Assembly (NCBI RefSeq): GCF_018687715.1
Contig: NC_056765.1
Coordinates: 22,057,394 to 22,121,393 of the forward strand
DNA from: Carya illinoinensis
Taxonomy: Eukaryota > Streptophyta > Magnoliopsida > Fagales > Juglandaceae
Direction: 5' to 3'
Length of the DNA stretch: 64,000 bases
Shown here: in pieces, positions 26,601 to 39,398 of the stretch
Numbering within the stretch: position 1 is the first letter of the stretch
How the letters are laid out: the number at the start of each line of letters is the position of its first letter
Translations under genes and position numbers: made by a program
Notes under the pieces: generated by a model
Told to the model about the DNA's origin: nothing
What the model saw: only the letters and a program-made list of their open reading frames with translations
Databases searched by the model: none

Positions 26601-28030
26601 GAAGGTCGGGGAGGTGTGTGCACGAAGAAGTTTCCCTTGGGGAAAAGGTCAAAAAAGGACAAGGCTAAGGACGAAATTGTACGAATGCACTTGAAGGTGC
26701 GCCTAGCTTCCGATTCGCTGTGAATTGGAAATTGGCATGGCTTTGGTTCTGGTGATGTGTGATAGATCAATGCTAATCTTTTAAATCAATATAAGAATAA
26801 TGTAAAACAACAATATTATCAGAAAGGTGCAGATGAAAGGGAAAGAATGAATTGAAAGGAAAATTAAGCTCAAAATATGGTTTAGAGATTACTAATCATC
26901 TTTAAGTTGATTAATGCCCCTAAGCCCAGGTAGAAACTTAACAACGGCTCGACGGGCAGATTAGACTCATGTGGAACTAAGTGGGCATGAGAGAAACCAA
27001 CGGATTGGTGTGTGTGGGGTTCAATACGATGAATGAAGTTAAGTACAGATTTCTTGGTGCCAATGCGTCCAAACCTAGAACTGAACTACGAAGGTCGGGG
27101 AGGTGTGTGCACGAAGAAGTTTCCCATGAGGAAAAGGTAAAAAAGGACAAGGCTAACGGCAAAATTGTATGAACGCACTTGAAGGTGCGCCTAGCTTCCG
27201 ATTCTCTGCGAATTTAAAATCGACATGGCTTTGGTTCTAGTGATGTGTGATAGATCAAGGCTTATCTTTTAAATCAATGGAAGAATAATGTAAAACAACA
27301 ATAATATGTAAAAGGTGCAGATGAAAGGGAAAGAATGAATTTAAATTGAAATTAAGCTTAAAACATGGTTTAGAGATTACTAATGATTTTTAAGTTGATT
27401 AACGCGCTTAAGTCCAGTTAGAAACTTAACAAAGGCTAGATGAGCACATTAGGCGCAAATGGAACTTCTTGGGCTTCAGGGAAGCCAATGGATTGGTGTG
27501 TGCAGGCTTCAATACGATGAATGAAGTTAAAGACAGATTTCTTGGTGCCAATTTGTCCTAACCAGGACTGAACTAAGAAGGTCAGGGAGGTGTGTGCACG
27601 AAGAAGTTTCCCGTGGGGAAAAGGTCAAAAAGGACAAGGCTAAGGGCGAAATTGGTCGAATGCACTTGAAGGTGCGCCTAGCTTCCGATTCGCTGTGAAT
27701 TTGAAATTGACATGGCTTTGGTTCTAGAGAAGTGTGATAGATCAAGGCTAATCTTTTAAATCAATATAAGAATAATGTAAAACAACAATAATCTCAAAAA
27801 GGTCCAGATGAAAGGGAAAGAATGAATTTAAAGGAAAATTAAGCTCAAAATATGATTTAGAGATTACTAATCATCTTTAAGTTGATTAATGCACTTAAGC
27901 CCAAGTAGAAACTTAACAATGGCTCGACGGGCACATTAGACACATGTGGAACTAAGTGGGCTTGAGACAAACCAACAGATTGGTGTGTGCGGGCTTCAAT
28001 ACGATGAACGAAGTTAAATACAGTTTTCTT
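14621..28030 (+). repeat. 28-monomer tandem duplication, copy 2 (13,410 bp)
   Basis: Second copy, directly adjacent to the first. Its right end, about 28031-28048, is where the sequence departs from copy 1: copy 1 reads CCAACCCTAG at 14634-14643, while after copy 2 it reads CCAAACTTAG. The join between copies, the left end and the right end all fall at the same point of a monomer, as expected from one unequal exchange between sister arrays. An assembly error that doubled the block would look the same. Confidence 0.93.
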
Positions 28031-28761
28031 GGTGGCAATTCGTCCAAACTTAGAACTGAACTACGAAGGTCAGGGAGGTGTGTGCACGAAGAAGTTTCCC
28101 TTGAGGAAAAGCCCAAAAACGACAAGGCCAAGGGCGAAATTGTACGAATGCACTTGAAGGTGCGCCTAGCTTCCGATTCTCTGTGAATTTGAAATTGACA
28201 TGGCTTTGGTTCTGGTGATGTGTGATAGATCAAGGCTTATCTTTCAAATCAATGTAAGAATAATGTAAAACAACAATAATATAAAAAAGGTGCAGATGAA
28301 AGGGAAAGAACGAATTTAAAGGGAAATTAAGCTCAAATCATGGTTTAGAGATTACTAATCATCTTTAAGTTGATTAGTGCGCTTAAGTCTAGTTAGAAAC
28401 TTAACAAAGGCTAGATGAGCACAATAGGCGCATGTGGAACATCTTAGGCTTCAGGGAAACCATAGGATTGGTGTGTGCGGGCTTCAATACGATGAATGAA
28501 GTTAAAGAAAGATTTCTTGGTGCCAATTCGTCCAAACCTAGAACTGAACTACGAAGGTCAGGGACGTGTGTGCACGAAGAAGTTTCCGTTGAGGAAAAGG
28601 TGAAAAAGGACAAGGCTAAGGGTGAAAATTACGAATGCACTTGAAGGTGCGCCTAACTTCCAATTCTATGTGAATTGGAAATTGACATGGCTTTGGTTCT
28701 AGTGATAAGTGATAGATCAAGGCTAATCTTTTAAATCAATGTAAGAATAATGCAAAACACC

Positions 28762-29736
28762 AATAATATCAAAAAGGTACAGATCAAAGGGAAACAATGA
28801 ATTTAAAGGAAAATTAAGCTCAAAATATGGTTTAGAGATTACTAATCATCTTTAAGTTGATTAATGCGCTTAAGGCTAGTTAGAAACTTAACAATGGCTC
28901 GAGGGGCACATTCCACTCATGTGGAACTTCTTGGGCTTGAGGGAAACCAACGGTTGGTGTGTGCGGGTTTCAATACGATGAATGAAGGTAAAGACAGATT
29001 TTTTGGTACCAATTCATCCAAACCTAGAACTGAACTACGAAGGTCAGGGAGGTGTGTGCACGAAGAAGTTTCGCTTGGGGAAAAGGTCAAAAAGGACAAG
29101 GCTATGGGCGAAATTGTACGAATGCACTTGAAGGTGCGCCTAGCTTCCGATTCGCTGTGAATTGGAAATTGACATGGCTTTGGTTCTAGTGATGCGTGAT
29201 AGATCAAGGCTAATCTTTTAAATCAATATAAGAATAATGTAAAACAACAATAATATCAAAAAGGTGCAAATGAAAGGGAAAGAATGAATTTAAAGGAAAA
29301 TTAAGCTCAAAATATGGTTTAGAGATTACTAACCATCTTTAAGTTGATTAATGCCCTTAAGCCCAGGTAGAAACTTAACAACGGCTAGACGGGTAGATTA
29401 GACTCATGTGGAACTAAGTGGGCATGAGAGAAACCAACGGATTGGTGTGTGTGGGCTTCAATACGATGAACGAAGTTAAGTACAGATTTCTTGGTGCCAA
29501 TGCGTCCAAACCTAGAACTGAACTACGAAGGTCGGGGAGGTGTGTGCACGAAGAAGTTTCCCATGAGGAAAAGGTAAAAAAGGATGAGGCTAACGGCAAA
29601 ATTGTACGAACGCACTTGAAGGTGCGCCTAGCTTCCGATTCTCTGTGAATTTAAAATCGACATGGCTTTGGTTCTAGTGATGTGTGATAGATCAAGGCTA
29701 ATCTTTTAAATCAATATAAGAATAATGTAAAACAAC
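28762..29736 (+). repeat. Two-monomer tandem duplication, copy 1 (975 bp)
   Basis: Pairs with 29737-30660 at an offset of 975 bp. It carries a GGTAAAGACAGATTTTTTGG monomer followed by an AAGTGGGCATGAGAG monomer. A few substitutions separate the copies, for example TTCCACTCATG at about 28911 against TTAGACTCATG at about 29886. The boundaries are approximate. Confidence 0.78.
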
Positions 29737-30660
29737 AATAATATCAAAAAGGTACAGATCAAAGGGAAACAATGAATTTAAAGGAAAATTAAGCTCAAAA
29801 TATGGTTTAGAGATTACTAATCATCTTTAAGTTGATTAATGCGCTTAAGGCTAGTTAGAAACTTAACAATGGCTCGAGGGGCACATTAGACTCATGTGGA
29901 ACTTCTTGGGCTTGAGGGAAACCAACGGTTGGTGTGTGCGGGTTTCAATACGATGAATGAAGGTAAAGACAGATTTTTTGGTGCCAATTCATCCAAACCT
30001 AGAACTGAACTACGAAGGTCAGGGAGGTGTGTGCACGAAGAAGTTTCGCTTGGGGAAAAGGTCAAAAAGGACAAGGCTATGGGCGAAATTGTACGAATGC
30101 ACTTGAAGGTGCGCCTAGCTTCCGATTCGCTGTGAATTGGAAATTGACATGGCTTTGGTTCTAGTGATGTGTGATAGATCAAGGCTAATCTTTTAAATCA
30201 ATATAAGAATAATGTAAAACAACAATAATATCAAAAAGGTGCAAATGAAAGGGAAAGAATGAATTTAAAGGAAAATTAAGCTCAAAATATGGTTTAGAGA
30301 TTACTAACCATCTTTAAGTTGATTAATGCCCTTAAGCCCAGGTAGAAACTTAAAAACGGCTAGACGGGTAGATTAGACTCATGTGGAACTAAGTGGGCAT
30401 GAGAGAAACCAACGGATTGGTGTGTGTGGGCTTCAATACGATGAATGAAGTTAAGTACAGATTTCTTGGTGCCAATGCGTCCAAACCTAGAACTGAACTA
30501 CGAAGGTCAGGGAGGTGTGTGCACGAAGAAGTTTCCCATGAGGAAAAGGTAAAAAAGGACGAGGCTAACGGCAAAATTGTACGAACGCACTTGAAGGTGC
30601 GCCTAGCTTCCGATTCTCTGTGAATTTAAAATCGACATGGCTTTGGTTCTAGTGATGTGT
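29737..30660 (+). repeat. Two-monomer tandem duplication, copy 2
   Basis: Second copy of the pair. It ends near 30660, where GATAGATTAAGGCTTATC differs from the corresponding GATAGATCAAGGCTAATC of copy 1. The monomers after it (30838, 31325) resemble those at 14016 and 14503, so this domain shares ancestry with the end of the 13.4-kb block. Confidence 0.76.
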
Positions 30661-33600
30661 GATAGATTAAGGCTTATCTTTTAAATCAATGGAAGAATAA
30701 TGTAAAACAACAATAATATGTAAAAGGTGCAGATGAAAGGGAAAGAATGAATTTAAATTGAAATTAAGCTCAAAACATGGTTTAGAGATTACTAATGATT
30801 TTTAAGTTGATTAACGCGCTTAAGTCCAGTTAGAAACTTAACAAAGGCTAGATGAGCACATTAGGCGCAAATGGAACTTCTTGGGCTTCAGGGAAGCCAA
30901 TGGATTGGTGTGTGCAGGCTTCAATACGATGAATGAAGTTAAACACAGATTTCTTGCTGCCAATTTGTCCAAACCAAGACTGAACTAAGAAGGTCAGGGA
31001 GGTGTGTGCACGAAGAAGTTTCCCTTGGGGAAGAGGTCAAAAACGACAAGGCTAAGGGCGAAATTGGTCGAATGCACTTGAAGGTGCGCCTAGCTTCCGA
31101 TTCGCTGTGAATTTGAAATTGACATGGCTTTGGTTCTAGAGATGTGTGATAGATCAAGGCTAATCTTTTAAATCAATATAAGAATAATGTAAAACAACAA
31201 TAATCTCAAAAAGGTCCAGATGAAAGGGAAAGAATGAATTTAAAGGAAAATTAAGCTCAAAATATGGTTTAGAGATTACTAATCATCTTTAAGTTGATTA
31301 ATGCACTTAAGCCCAGGTAGAAACTTAACAACGGCTCGACGGGCACATTAGACACATGTGGAACTAAGTGGGCTTGAGACAAACCAACGGATTGGTGTGT
31401 GCGGGCTTCAGTACGATGAACGGAGTTAAATACAGTTTTCTTGGTGGCAATTCGTCCAAACCTAGAACTGAACTACGAACGTCAGGGAGGTGTGTGCACG
31501 AAGAAGCTTCCCTTGAGGAAAAGCTCAAAAACGACAAGGCCAAGGGCGAAATTGTATGAATGCACTTGAAGGTGCGCCTAGCTTCCGATTCTCTGTGAAT
31601 TTGAAATTGACATGGCTTTGGTTCTGGTGATGTGTGATAGATCAAGGCTTATCTTTCAAATCAATGTAAGAATAATGCAAAACACCAATAATATCAAAAA
31701 GGTGCAGATCAAAGGGAAACAATGAATTTAAAGGAAAATTAAGCTCAAAATATGGTTTAGAGATTACTAATCATCTTTAAGTTGATTAATGCAGTTAAGC
31801 CTAGGTAGAAACTTAACAATGGCTCGAGGGGCACATTAGACTCATGTGGAACTTCTTGGGCTTGAGGGAAACCAACGGTTGGTGTGTGCGGGTTTCAATA
31901 CGATGAATGAAGGTAAAGACAGATTTTTTGGTGCCAATTCATCCAAACCTAGAACTGAACTACGAAGGTCAGGGAGGTGTGTGCAGGAAGAAGTTTCCCT
32001 TGGGGAAAAGGTCAAAAAGGACAAGGCTAAGGGCGATATTGTACAAATGCACCTGAAGGTGCGCCTAGCTTTCGATTCATTGTGAATTGAAAATTGACAT
32101 GGCTTTGGTTCTAGTAATGTGTGATAGATCAAAGCTAATCTTTTAACTCAATGTAAGAATAATGTAAAACAACAATAATATGAAAAAGGTGCAGATGAAA
32201 GGGAAAGAATGAATTTAAAGGGAAATTAAGCCCAAAAGATGGTTTAGAGATTACTAATCATCTTTAAGTTGATTAATGCGCTTAAGTCGAGTTAGAAACT
32301 TAACAAAGGCTAGATGAGCACATTAGGCGCATGTGGAACTTCTTAGGCTTCAGGGAAACCAAAGGATTGGTGTGTGCGGGCTTCAATATGATGAATGAAG
32401 TTAAAGACAGATTTCTTGGTGCCAATTCGTCCAAACCTAGAACTGAACTACGAAGGTCAGGGAGGTGTGTGCACGAAGAAGTTTCCGTTGGGGAAAAGGT
32501 CAAAAAGGACAAGGCTAAGAGCGAAATTGTACGAATGCAGTTGAAGGTGCGCCTGGCTTCCGATTCACTGTGAATTTCAAATTGACATGGCTTTGGGTCT
32601 AGTGATGTGTGATAGATGAAGGCTAATCTTTGAAATAATTATAAGCATAATGTAAGACAACAATAATTTGAAAAAGGTATAGATGAAAGGGAAATATTGA
32701 ATTTAAGGCGAAATTAAGCTCAAACCACAGTTTAGAGATTACTATTCATCTTTAAGTTGATTAACGCACTTAAGCCCAGTTAGAAGCCTAACAAAGGCTT
32801 GATGAGCACATTAGGTGCAAGTGGAACTTCTAGGGCTTCAGGGAAGCCTATGGATTGGTGTGTGCGGGCTTCAATATGATGAATGAAGTTAAAGACAGAT
32901 TTCTTGGTGCCAATTCGTCCAAGCCTACAACTTAACTACGAAGGTCAGGGAGGTCTGTGCACGAAGAAGTTTCCCTTGGGGAAAAGGTCAAAAAGGACAA
33001 GGCTAAGGGCAAAATTGTACGAATGCACTTGAAGGTGCGCGTAGCTTCCGATTCGCTGTGAATTGGAAATTGACATGGCTTTGGTTCTAGTGATGTGTGA
33101 TAGATCAAGGCTAATCTTTTAAATCAATATAAGAATAATGCAAACCAACAATAATATCGAAAAGTTGCAGATAAAATATGGTTTAGAGATTAGTAATCAT
33201 CTTTGAGTTGATTAATGCACTTTAGCCTAGTTAGAAACTTAACAATGGCTCGATGAGCACATTAGACTCATATGGAACTTCGTGGGCTTGAGGGAAACCA
33301 GCAGATTGGTGTCTGCGGTTTCAAAACGATGAATGAAGTTAAAAACAAATTTCTTGGTGCAAGTTCATCCAAACCTAGAACTAAACTACGAGGGTCAGGG
33401 AGGTGTGTACAGGAAAAATTTTCCCTTGAGGAAAAGTTCAAAAAGGACAAGCCTAAGGGCGAAATTGTATGAATGCACTTGAAGGTGCACCTTGCTTCCG
33501 ATTCGCAGTGAATTAGAAATTGACATGCCTTTGGTTCTAGTGATGTGCGATAGATCAACGCTTATCTTTTACATCAATGTAAGAAAAATGTAAAACAACA

Positions 33601-34176
33601 ATAATATGAAAAAGGTGCAGATGAAAGGGAAAGAATGAATTTAAAGGCAAATTAAGCTCACAACATGGTTTAGAGTTTACTAATCATCTTTAAGTTGATT
33701 AACTCCCTTAAGTCCAGTTAGAAACTTAACAAAGGCTAGATGAGCACATTAGGCGCAAGTGGAACTTCTTGGACTTCAGGGAAGCCTATGGATTGGTCTG
33801 TGTGGGCTTCACTACGATGAATGAAGTTAAAGACAGATTTCTTGGTGCCAATTCGTCCAAACCTAGAACTGAACTACGAAGGTCGGGGAGGTGTGTGCAC
33901 GAAGAAGTTTCCCTTGGGGAAAAGGTCAAAAAGGACAAGGCTAAGGGCAAAATTGTACGAATGCACTTGAAGGTGCGCCTAGCTTCCGATTCGTTGTGAA
34001 TTGGAAATTGACATGGCTTTGGTTCTAGTGATGTGTGATAGATCAAGGCTAATCTTTTAAATCAATATAAGAATAATGCAAACCAACAATAATATCGAAA
34101 AGTTGCAGATAAAATATGGTTTAGAGATTAGTAATCATCTTTAAGTTGATTAATGCACTTTAGCCTAGTTAGAAAC

Positions 34177-34501
34177 TTAACAATGGCTAGATGAGCACAT
34201 TAGACTCATGGCTAGAAATTAAGCTCACAACATGGTTTAGAGTTTACTAATCACTTGAAGGTGCGCCTAGCTTCCGATTCGTTGTGAATTGGAAATTGAC
34301 ATGGCTTTGGTTCTAGTGATGTGTGATAGATCAAGGCTAATATTTTAACTCAATATAAGAATAATGTAAAACAACAATAATATGAAAAAGGTGCAGATGA
34401 AAGGGAAAGAATGAATTTAAAGGGAAATTAAGCTCAAAATATGGTTTAGAGATTACTAATCATCTTTAAGTTCATTAATGCGCTTAAGGCTAGTTAGAAA
34501 C
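34177..34501 (+). repeat. Short chimeric monomer (325 bp)
   Basis: After a normal start, the sequence at about 34205-34260 stitches together pieces that are not adjacent in other monomers. CTCATGGCTAGAAATTAAGC leads into the late AT-rich block through TTTACTAATCA, then jumps back to CTTGAAGGTGCGCC from mid-monomer. At least two junctions lie within about 60 bp. It is unique in the window, and its counterpart position in the right-hand repeats is occupied by intact monomers. Confidence 0.75.
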
Positions 34502-34989
34502 TTAACAAAGGCTAGATGAGCACATTAGGCGCATGTGGAACTTCTTAGGCTTCAGGGAAACCAAAGGATTGGTGTGTGCGGGCTTCGATACGATGAATGA
34601 AGTTAAAGACAGATTTCTTAGTGCCAATTCGTCCAAACCTAGAACTGAACTACGAAGGTTAGGGAGGTGTGTGCACGAAGAAGTTTCCCATGGGGAAAAG
34701 GTCAAACAGGACAAGGCTAAGGGTGGAATTGTATGAATGCACTTGAAGTTGAACCGAGCTTCCGATTCGCTGTGAATTGGAAATTGACATGGCTTTGGAT
34801 CTGGTGATGTGTGATAGATCAAGACGAATCTTTTAAATCAATATAAGAATATTGTAAAACAACAATAATATCAAAAAGGTGCGAATGAAAGGGAAAGAAT
34901 GAATTTAAAGGAAAATTAAGCTCAAAATATGGTTTAGACAGCACTAATCATCTTTAAGTTGATTAATGCACTTAAGCCTAGGTAGAAAC

Positions 34990-35459
34990 TTAACAATGGC
35001 TCGATGGGCACATTAGACTCATGTGGAACTTCGTGGGCTTGAGGGAAACCAACGGATTGGTGTGTGCCGAAGTTAAATACAGATTTCTTGGTGCCAATTC
35101 GTCCAAACATAGAACTGAACTACGAAGGTCAGGGAGGTGTGTGCACGAAGAAGTTTCCATTGAGGAAAAGGTCAAAAAAGACAAGGCTAAGGGCGAAATT
35201 GTACGAATGCACTTGAAATTGCATCGAGCTTCTGATTCGCTGTGAATTTGAATTTGACATGGCCTTGGTTCTAGTGATGTGTGATAGATCAAGGCTTATC
35301 TTTTAAATCAATGTAAGAATAATGTAAAACATCAACAATATGAAAAAGGTGCAGATGAAATGGAAAGAATGAATTTAACGGGAAATTAAGCTCAAAATAT
35401 GGTTTAGAGATTACTAATCATCTTTGAGTTGATTAATGCACTTAAGCCTAGTTAGAAAC
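34990..35459 (+). repeat. 470-bp monomer subtype with 18-bp deletion
   Basis: GTGTGTGCCGAAGTTAAATA lacks the 18 bases that normally carry GGCTTCAATACGATGAAT. The same deletion marks the units at 46923-47392, 52683-53152, 58432-58901 and 62717-63186, each following an equivalent neighbour where the order is kept. The deletion is a multiple of three and leaves the plus-strand frame open, which may be coincidence. Confidence 0.83.
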
Positions 35460-37808
35460 TTAACAATGGCTAGATGAGCACATTAGACTCATGTGGAACT
35501 TCTTGGGCTCGATGGCAACCAACGGATTGGTGTGTGCGGGTTTCAATACGATGAATGAAGTTAAAGACAGATTTCTTGGTACGAATTCGTCCAAACCTAG
35601 AACTGAACTTCGAAGGTCAGGGAGGTGTGTGCACGAAGAAGTTTCCCTCGGGGAAAAGTTCAAAAAGGACAAGGCTAAGGGCGAAATTGTATGAATGCAC
35701 TTGAAGATGCGCCTAGCTTACGATTCGCTGTGAATTGGAAATTGACATGGCTTTGGCTCTAGTGATGTGTGATAGATCAAGGCTATCTTTTAAATCAATA
35801 TAAGAATAATGCAAAACACCAATAATATCAAAAAGGTGCAGATGAAAGGGAAAGAATGAATTTAAAGCAAAATTATGCTCAAAATATGGTTTAGAGATTA
35901 CTAATCATCTTTAAGTTGATTAATGCACTTAAGCCTAGTTAGAAGCTTAACAATGGCTCGATGAGCGCATTAGACTCATGTGGAACTTCGTGGGGTTGAG
36001 GGAAACCAACGGATTGGTGTGTGCGGGCTTCAATACGATGAATGAAGTTAAATACAGATTTCTTGGTGCGAATTCGTCCAAACCTAGAACTGAACTACGA
36101 AGGTCAGGTAGGTGTGTGCACGAAGAAGTTTCCCATGAGGAAAAGGTCAAAAAGGACAAGGCTAAGGGCGAAATTGTACGAATGCACTTGAAGGTGCGCC
36201 TAGCTTCCGATTCGCTGTGAATTGAAAATTGACATGGCTTTGGTTCTAGTGATGTGTGATAGATCAAGGCTTATCTTTTAAATCAATGTAAGAATAATGT
36301 AAAACAACAATAATATCAAAAAGGTGCAGATGAAAGGGCAAGAATGAATTTAAGGGGAAATTAAGCTCAAAATATGGTTTAGAGATTACTAATCATCTTT
36401 ATGTTGATTAATGCACTTAAGCCTGGTTAGAAACTTAACAATGGCTAGATGAGCACATTAGACTCAGGTGGAACTTCTTGGGCTTGATGGCAACCAACGG
36501 ATTGGTGTGTGTGGGTTTTGAATATGACGAATAATGTTAAAGACAGATTTCTTGGTGCCAGTTTGTCCAAACCTAGAACTGAACTACGAAGGTCAGGGAG
36601 GTGTGCACACGAAGAATTTTCCCTTGAGGAAAACGTTCAAAAAGGACAAGGCTATGGGTGGAATTGTATGAATGCACTTGAAGTTGCACCGAGCTTTCGA
36701 TTCACTGTGAATTGGAAATTGACATGGCTTTGGATCTAGTGATGTGTGATAGATCAAGGCTAATCTTTTAAATCAATATAAGAATATTGTAAAACAACAA
36801 TAATATCAAAAAGGTGTAGATGAAAGGGAAAGAATGAATTCAAAGCAAAATTAAGCTCAAAATATGGTTTAGAGATTACTAATGATCTTTAAGTTGATTA
36901 ATGCACTTAAGCCTAGGTAGAAACTTAACAATGGCTCGATGGGCACATTAGACTCATGTGGAACTTCGTGGGCTGGAGGGAAACCAACGGATTGGTGTGT
37001 GCGGGCTTCAATACGATGAATGAAGTTAAATACAGATTTCTTGGTGCGAATTCCTCCAAACCTAGAACTGAACTACGAAGGTCAGGGAGGTGTGTGCACG
37101 AAGAAGTTTCCCATGAGGAAAAGGTCAAAAAGGACAAGGTTAAGGGCGAAATTGTACGAATGCACTTGAAGGTGCGCCTAGCTTCCGATTCGCTGTGAAC
37201 TTGAAATTGACATGGCTTTGGTTCTAGTGATGTGTGATAGATCAAGGGTTGTCTTTTAAATCAATGTAAGTATAATGTAAAACAACAATAATATGAAAAA
37301 GGTGCAGATGAAAGGGAAAGAATGAATTTAAAGGGAAATTAAGCTCAAAATATGGTTTAGAGATTACTAATCATCTTTAAGTTGATTAATGCCCTTAAGC
37401 CTAGTTAGAAACTTAACAATGGCTAGATGAGCACATTAGACTCATGTGGAACTTCTTGGGCTTGATGGAAACCAATGGATTGGTGTGTGCGGGTTTCAAT
37501 ACGATGAGTGAAGTTAAAGATAGATTTCTTGGTGCCAATTCGTCCAAAGCTAGGACTGAACTACGAGTGTCAGGGAGGTGTGTACACGAAGAATTTTCCC
37601 CTGAGGAAATGCTCAAAAAGGACAAGGCTAAGGGCGGAATTGTATGAATGCAGTTGAAGGTGCACTTAGCATCCGATTCGCTGTGAATTGGTAATTGACA
37701 TGGCTTTGGTTCTAGTGATGTGTGATAGATCAAGCCTAGTCTTTTAAATCAATTTAAGAATAATGTAAAACAACAATAATATGAAAAAGGTGCAGATGAG
37801 AGGGAAAG

Positions 37809-37870
37809 AATGAATTTAAAGGGAAATTAAGCTCAAAACAATGAATTTAAAGGGAAATTAAGCTCAAAAC
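37809..37870 (+). repeat. 31-bp tandem duplication within a monomer
   Basis: The block from AATGAATTTAAAGGG to CTCAAAAC occurs twice back to back (37809-37839 and 37840-37870), making this unit 519 bp. It is a local replication-slip product. Confidence 0.88.
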
Positions 37871-38907
37871 ATGGTTTAGAGATTACTAATTATCTTTCTG
37901 TTGATTAACGTGCTTAAGTGCAGTTAGAAACTTAACAAAGGCTACATGAGCACATTAGGCGCAAGTGGAACTTCTTGGGCTTTAGGGAAGCCGACGGATT
38001 GGTGTGTGCGGGTTTCAATACGATGAATGAAGTTAAAGATAGATTTCTTGGTGCCAAGTCGTCCAAACCTAGAACTGAACTACGAGGGTCAGGGAGGTGT
38101 GTACACGAAAAATTTTCCCTTGAGGAAATGTTCAAAAAGGACAAGGCAATGGGCAGAATTGTATGAATGTACTTGAAGGTGCACCTAGCTTTTGATTCGC
38201 TGTGAATTGGAAATTGACATGGCTTTGGTTCTAGTGATGTGTGATAGATTAAGGCTTATCTTTTAAATCAATGTAAGAATAATGTAAAACAACAATAATA
38301 TGTAAAAGGTGCAGATGAAAGGGAAAGAATGAATTTAAATTGAAATTAAGCTCAAAACATGGTTTCGAGATTTCTAATCATTTTTAAGTTGATTAACGCG
38401 CTTAAGTCTAGTTAGAAACTTAACAAAGGCTAGATGAGCACATTAGGCCCAAGTGGAACTTCTTGGGCTTCAGGGAAGCCAATGGATTGGTGTGTGCGGG
38501 CTTCAATACGATGAATGAAGTTAAAGACAGATTTCTTGGTGCCAATTTGTCTAGACCTAGAACTCAACTACGATGGTCAGGGAGGTGTGTGCACGAAGAA
38601 GTTTCCCTTGGGGAAAAAGTCAAAAAGGACAAGGCTAAGGGCGAAATTGTACGAATGCACTAGAAGGTGCGCCTAGCTTCCGATTCGCTGTGAATTGGAA
38701 ATTAACATGGCTTTGCTTCTTGTGATGTGTGATAGATCAAGGAAAATCTTTTAAACCAATATAAGAATAATGTAGAAAAACAATAATATCAAAAAGGTGC
38801 AGATGAAAGGGAAAAAATGAATTTAAAGAGAAATTAAGCTAAAAACAGGGGTTAGAGATTACTAATCTTCTTTAAGCTGATTAATGCGCTTAAGCGTGGT
38901 TAGAAAC

Positions 38908-39378
38908 TTAACAAAGGCTAGATAGATGAGCACATTAGGTGCATGTGGAACTTGTTGGGCTTTAGGGAAACTAATGGATTGGTGTGTGCGGGCTTCAATA
39001 CGATGAATGAAGTTAAAGACAGATTTGGTGGTGCCAATTCGTCCAAACCTAGAACTGAACTACGAGGGTCAGCGAGGTGTGTGCACGAAGAAATTTCCCT
39101 TGGGGAAAAGGTCAAAAAGGACAAGGCTAAGGGTAAAATTGTACAAATGCACTTGAAGGTGCGCCTAGCTTCCGATTCGCTGTGAATTGGAAATTGACAT
39201 GGCTTTGGTTCTAGTGATGTGTGATAGATCAAGGCTTATCTTTTAAAACAACAATAATATGAAAAAGGTGCAGATGAATGGGAAAGAATGAATTTAAAGG
39301 GAAATTAAGCTCAAAATATGGTTTAGAGATTACTAATCATCTTTAAGTTGATTAATGCACTTAAGGCTAGTTAGAAAC
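38908..39378 (+). repeat. 471-bp monomer subtype beside the retrotransposon
   Basis: About 17 bp are missing where CTTATCTTTTAAAACAACAA joins (about 39235-39250). The subtype also carries AGATTTGGTGGTG and the start variant AGATAGATGAGC. It recurs at 48834-49304, 54583-55053 and 60332-60802, each after the same preceding monomer type. It is one slot of the right-hand higher-order repeat. Confidence 0.82.
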
Positions 39379-39393
39379 TTAACAAAGGCTAGA

Positions 39394-39398
39394 TGAGC
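39394..39398. repeat. Target-site duplication, left copy (TGAGC)
   Basis: The five bases TGAGC directly before the left LTR match the five directly after the right LTR. They belong to the monomer's own GATGAGCACATTAG block, so the satellite continues in register across the insertion. Confidence 0.95.

Larger units (their letters stand above)
1..39398 (+). repeat. 488-bp satellite array, left part
   Basis: Head-to-tail tandem array of one satellite family, about 84 monomers, all in the same orientation. Taking the conserved TTAACAA(T/A)GGC as unit start, monomers begin at 217, 703, 1094, 1581, 2069, 2456, 2910, 3399, 3887, 4375, 4786, 5274, 5761, 6249, 6737, 7225, 7712, 8200, 8688, 9175, 9663, 10151, 10638, 11126, 11613, 12100, 12551, 13039, 13528, 14016 and 14503. 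The starts from 1581 to 14503 recur 13,410 bp further on (14991 to 27913). The series then runs 28401, 28888, 29375, 29863, 30350, 30838, 31325, 31813, 32300, 32788, 33239, 33726, 34177, 34502, 34990, 35460, 35947, 36435, 36925, 37413, 37932, 38420, 38908 and 39379. Full units are 486-490 bp; shorter ones carry internal deletions. Bases 1-216 are the tail of a cut monomer. I do not recognise the family by name, and no host gene is visible. Confidence 0.97.
32788..39398 (+). repeat. Diverged left part of the second higher-order domain
   Basis: Monomer types here match the right-hand repeat: 32788 with 49793, 33239 with 50244, 33726 with 50731, 34502 with 52195, 34990 with 52683, 35460 with 53153, 38420 with 54095 and 38908 with 54583. 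Extra monomers (35947-37931) sit between, and one chimeric unit (34177-34501) is inserted. The element therefore landed inside a domain already organised in this order. The change from the 13.4-kb domain to this one occurs between about 28 and 32.8 kb. Confidence 0.78.

Noticed and set aside
35978..36220. Plus-strand 80-codon frames (MWNF...) as a gene family
   Set aside because: They are interrupted or shifted in many units, often start at GTG, and show no visible bias towards silent changes between close copies. They are kept as a finding to test, not annotated as CDS.
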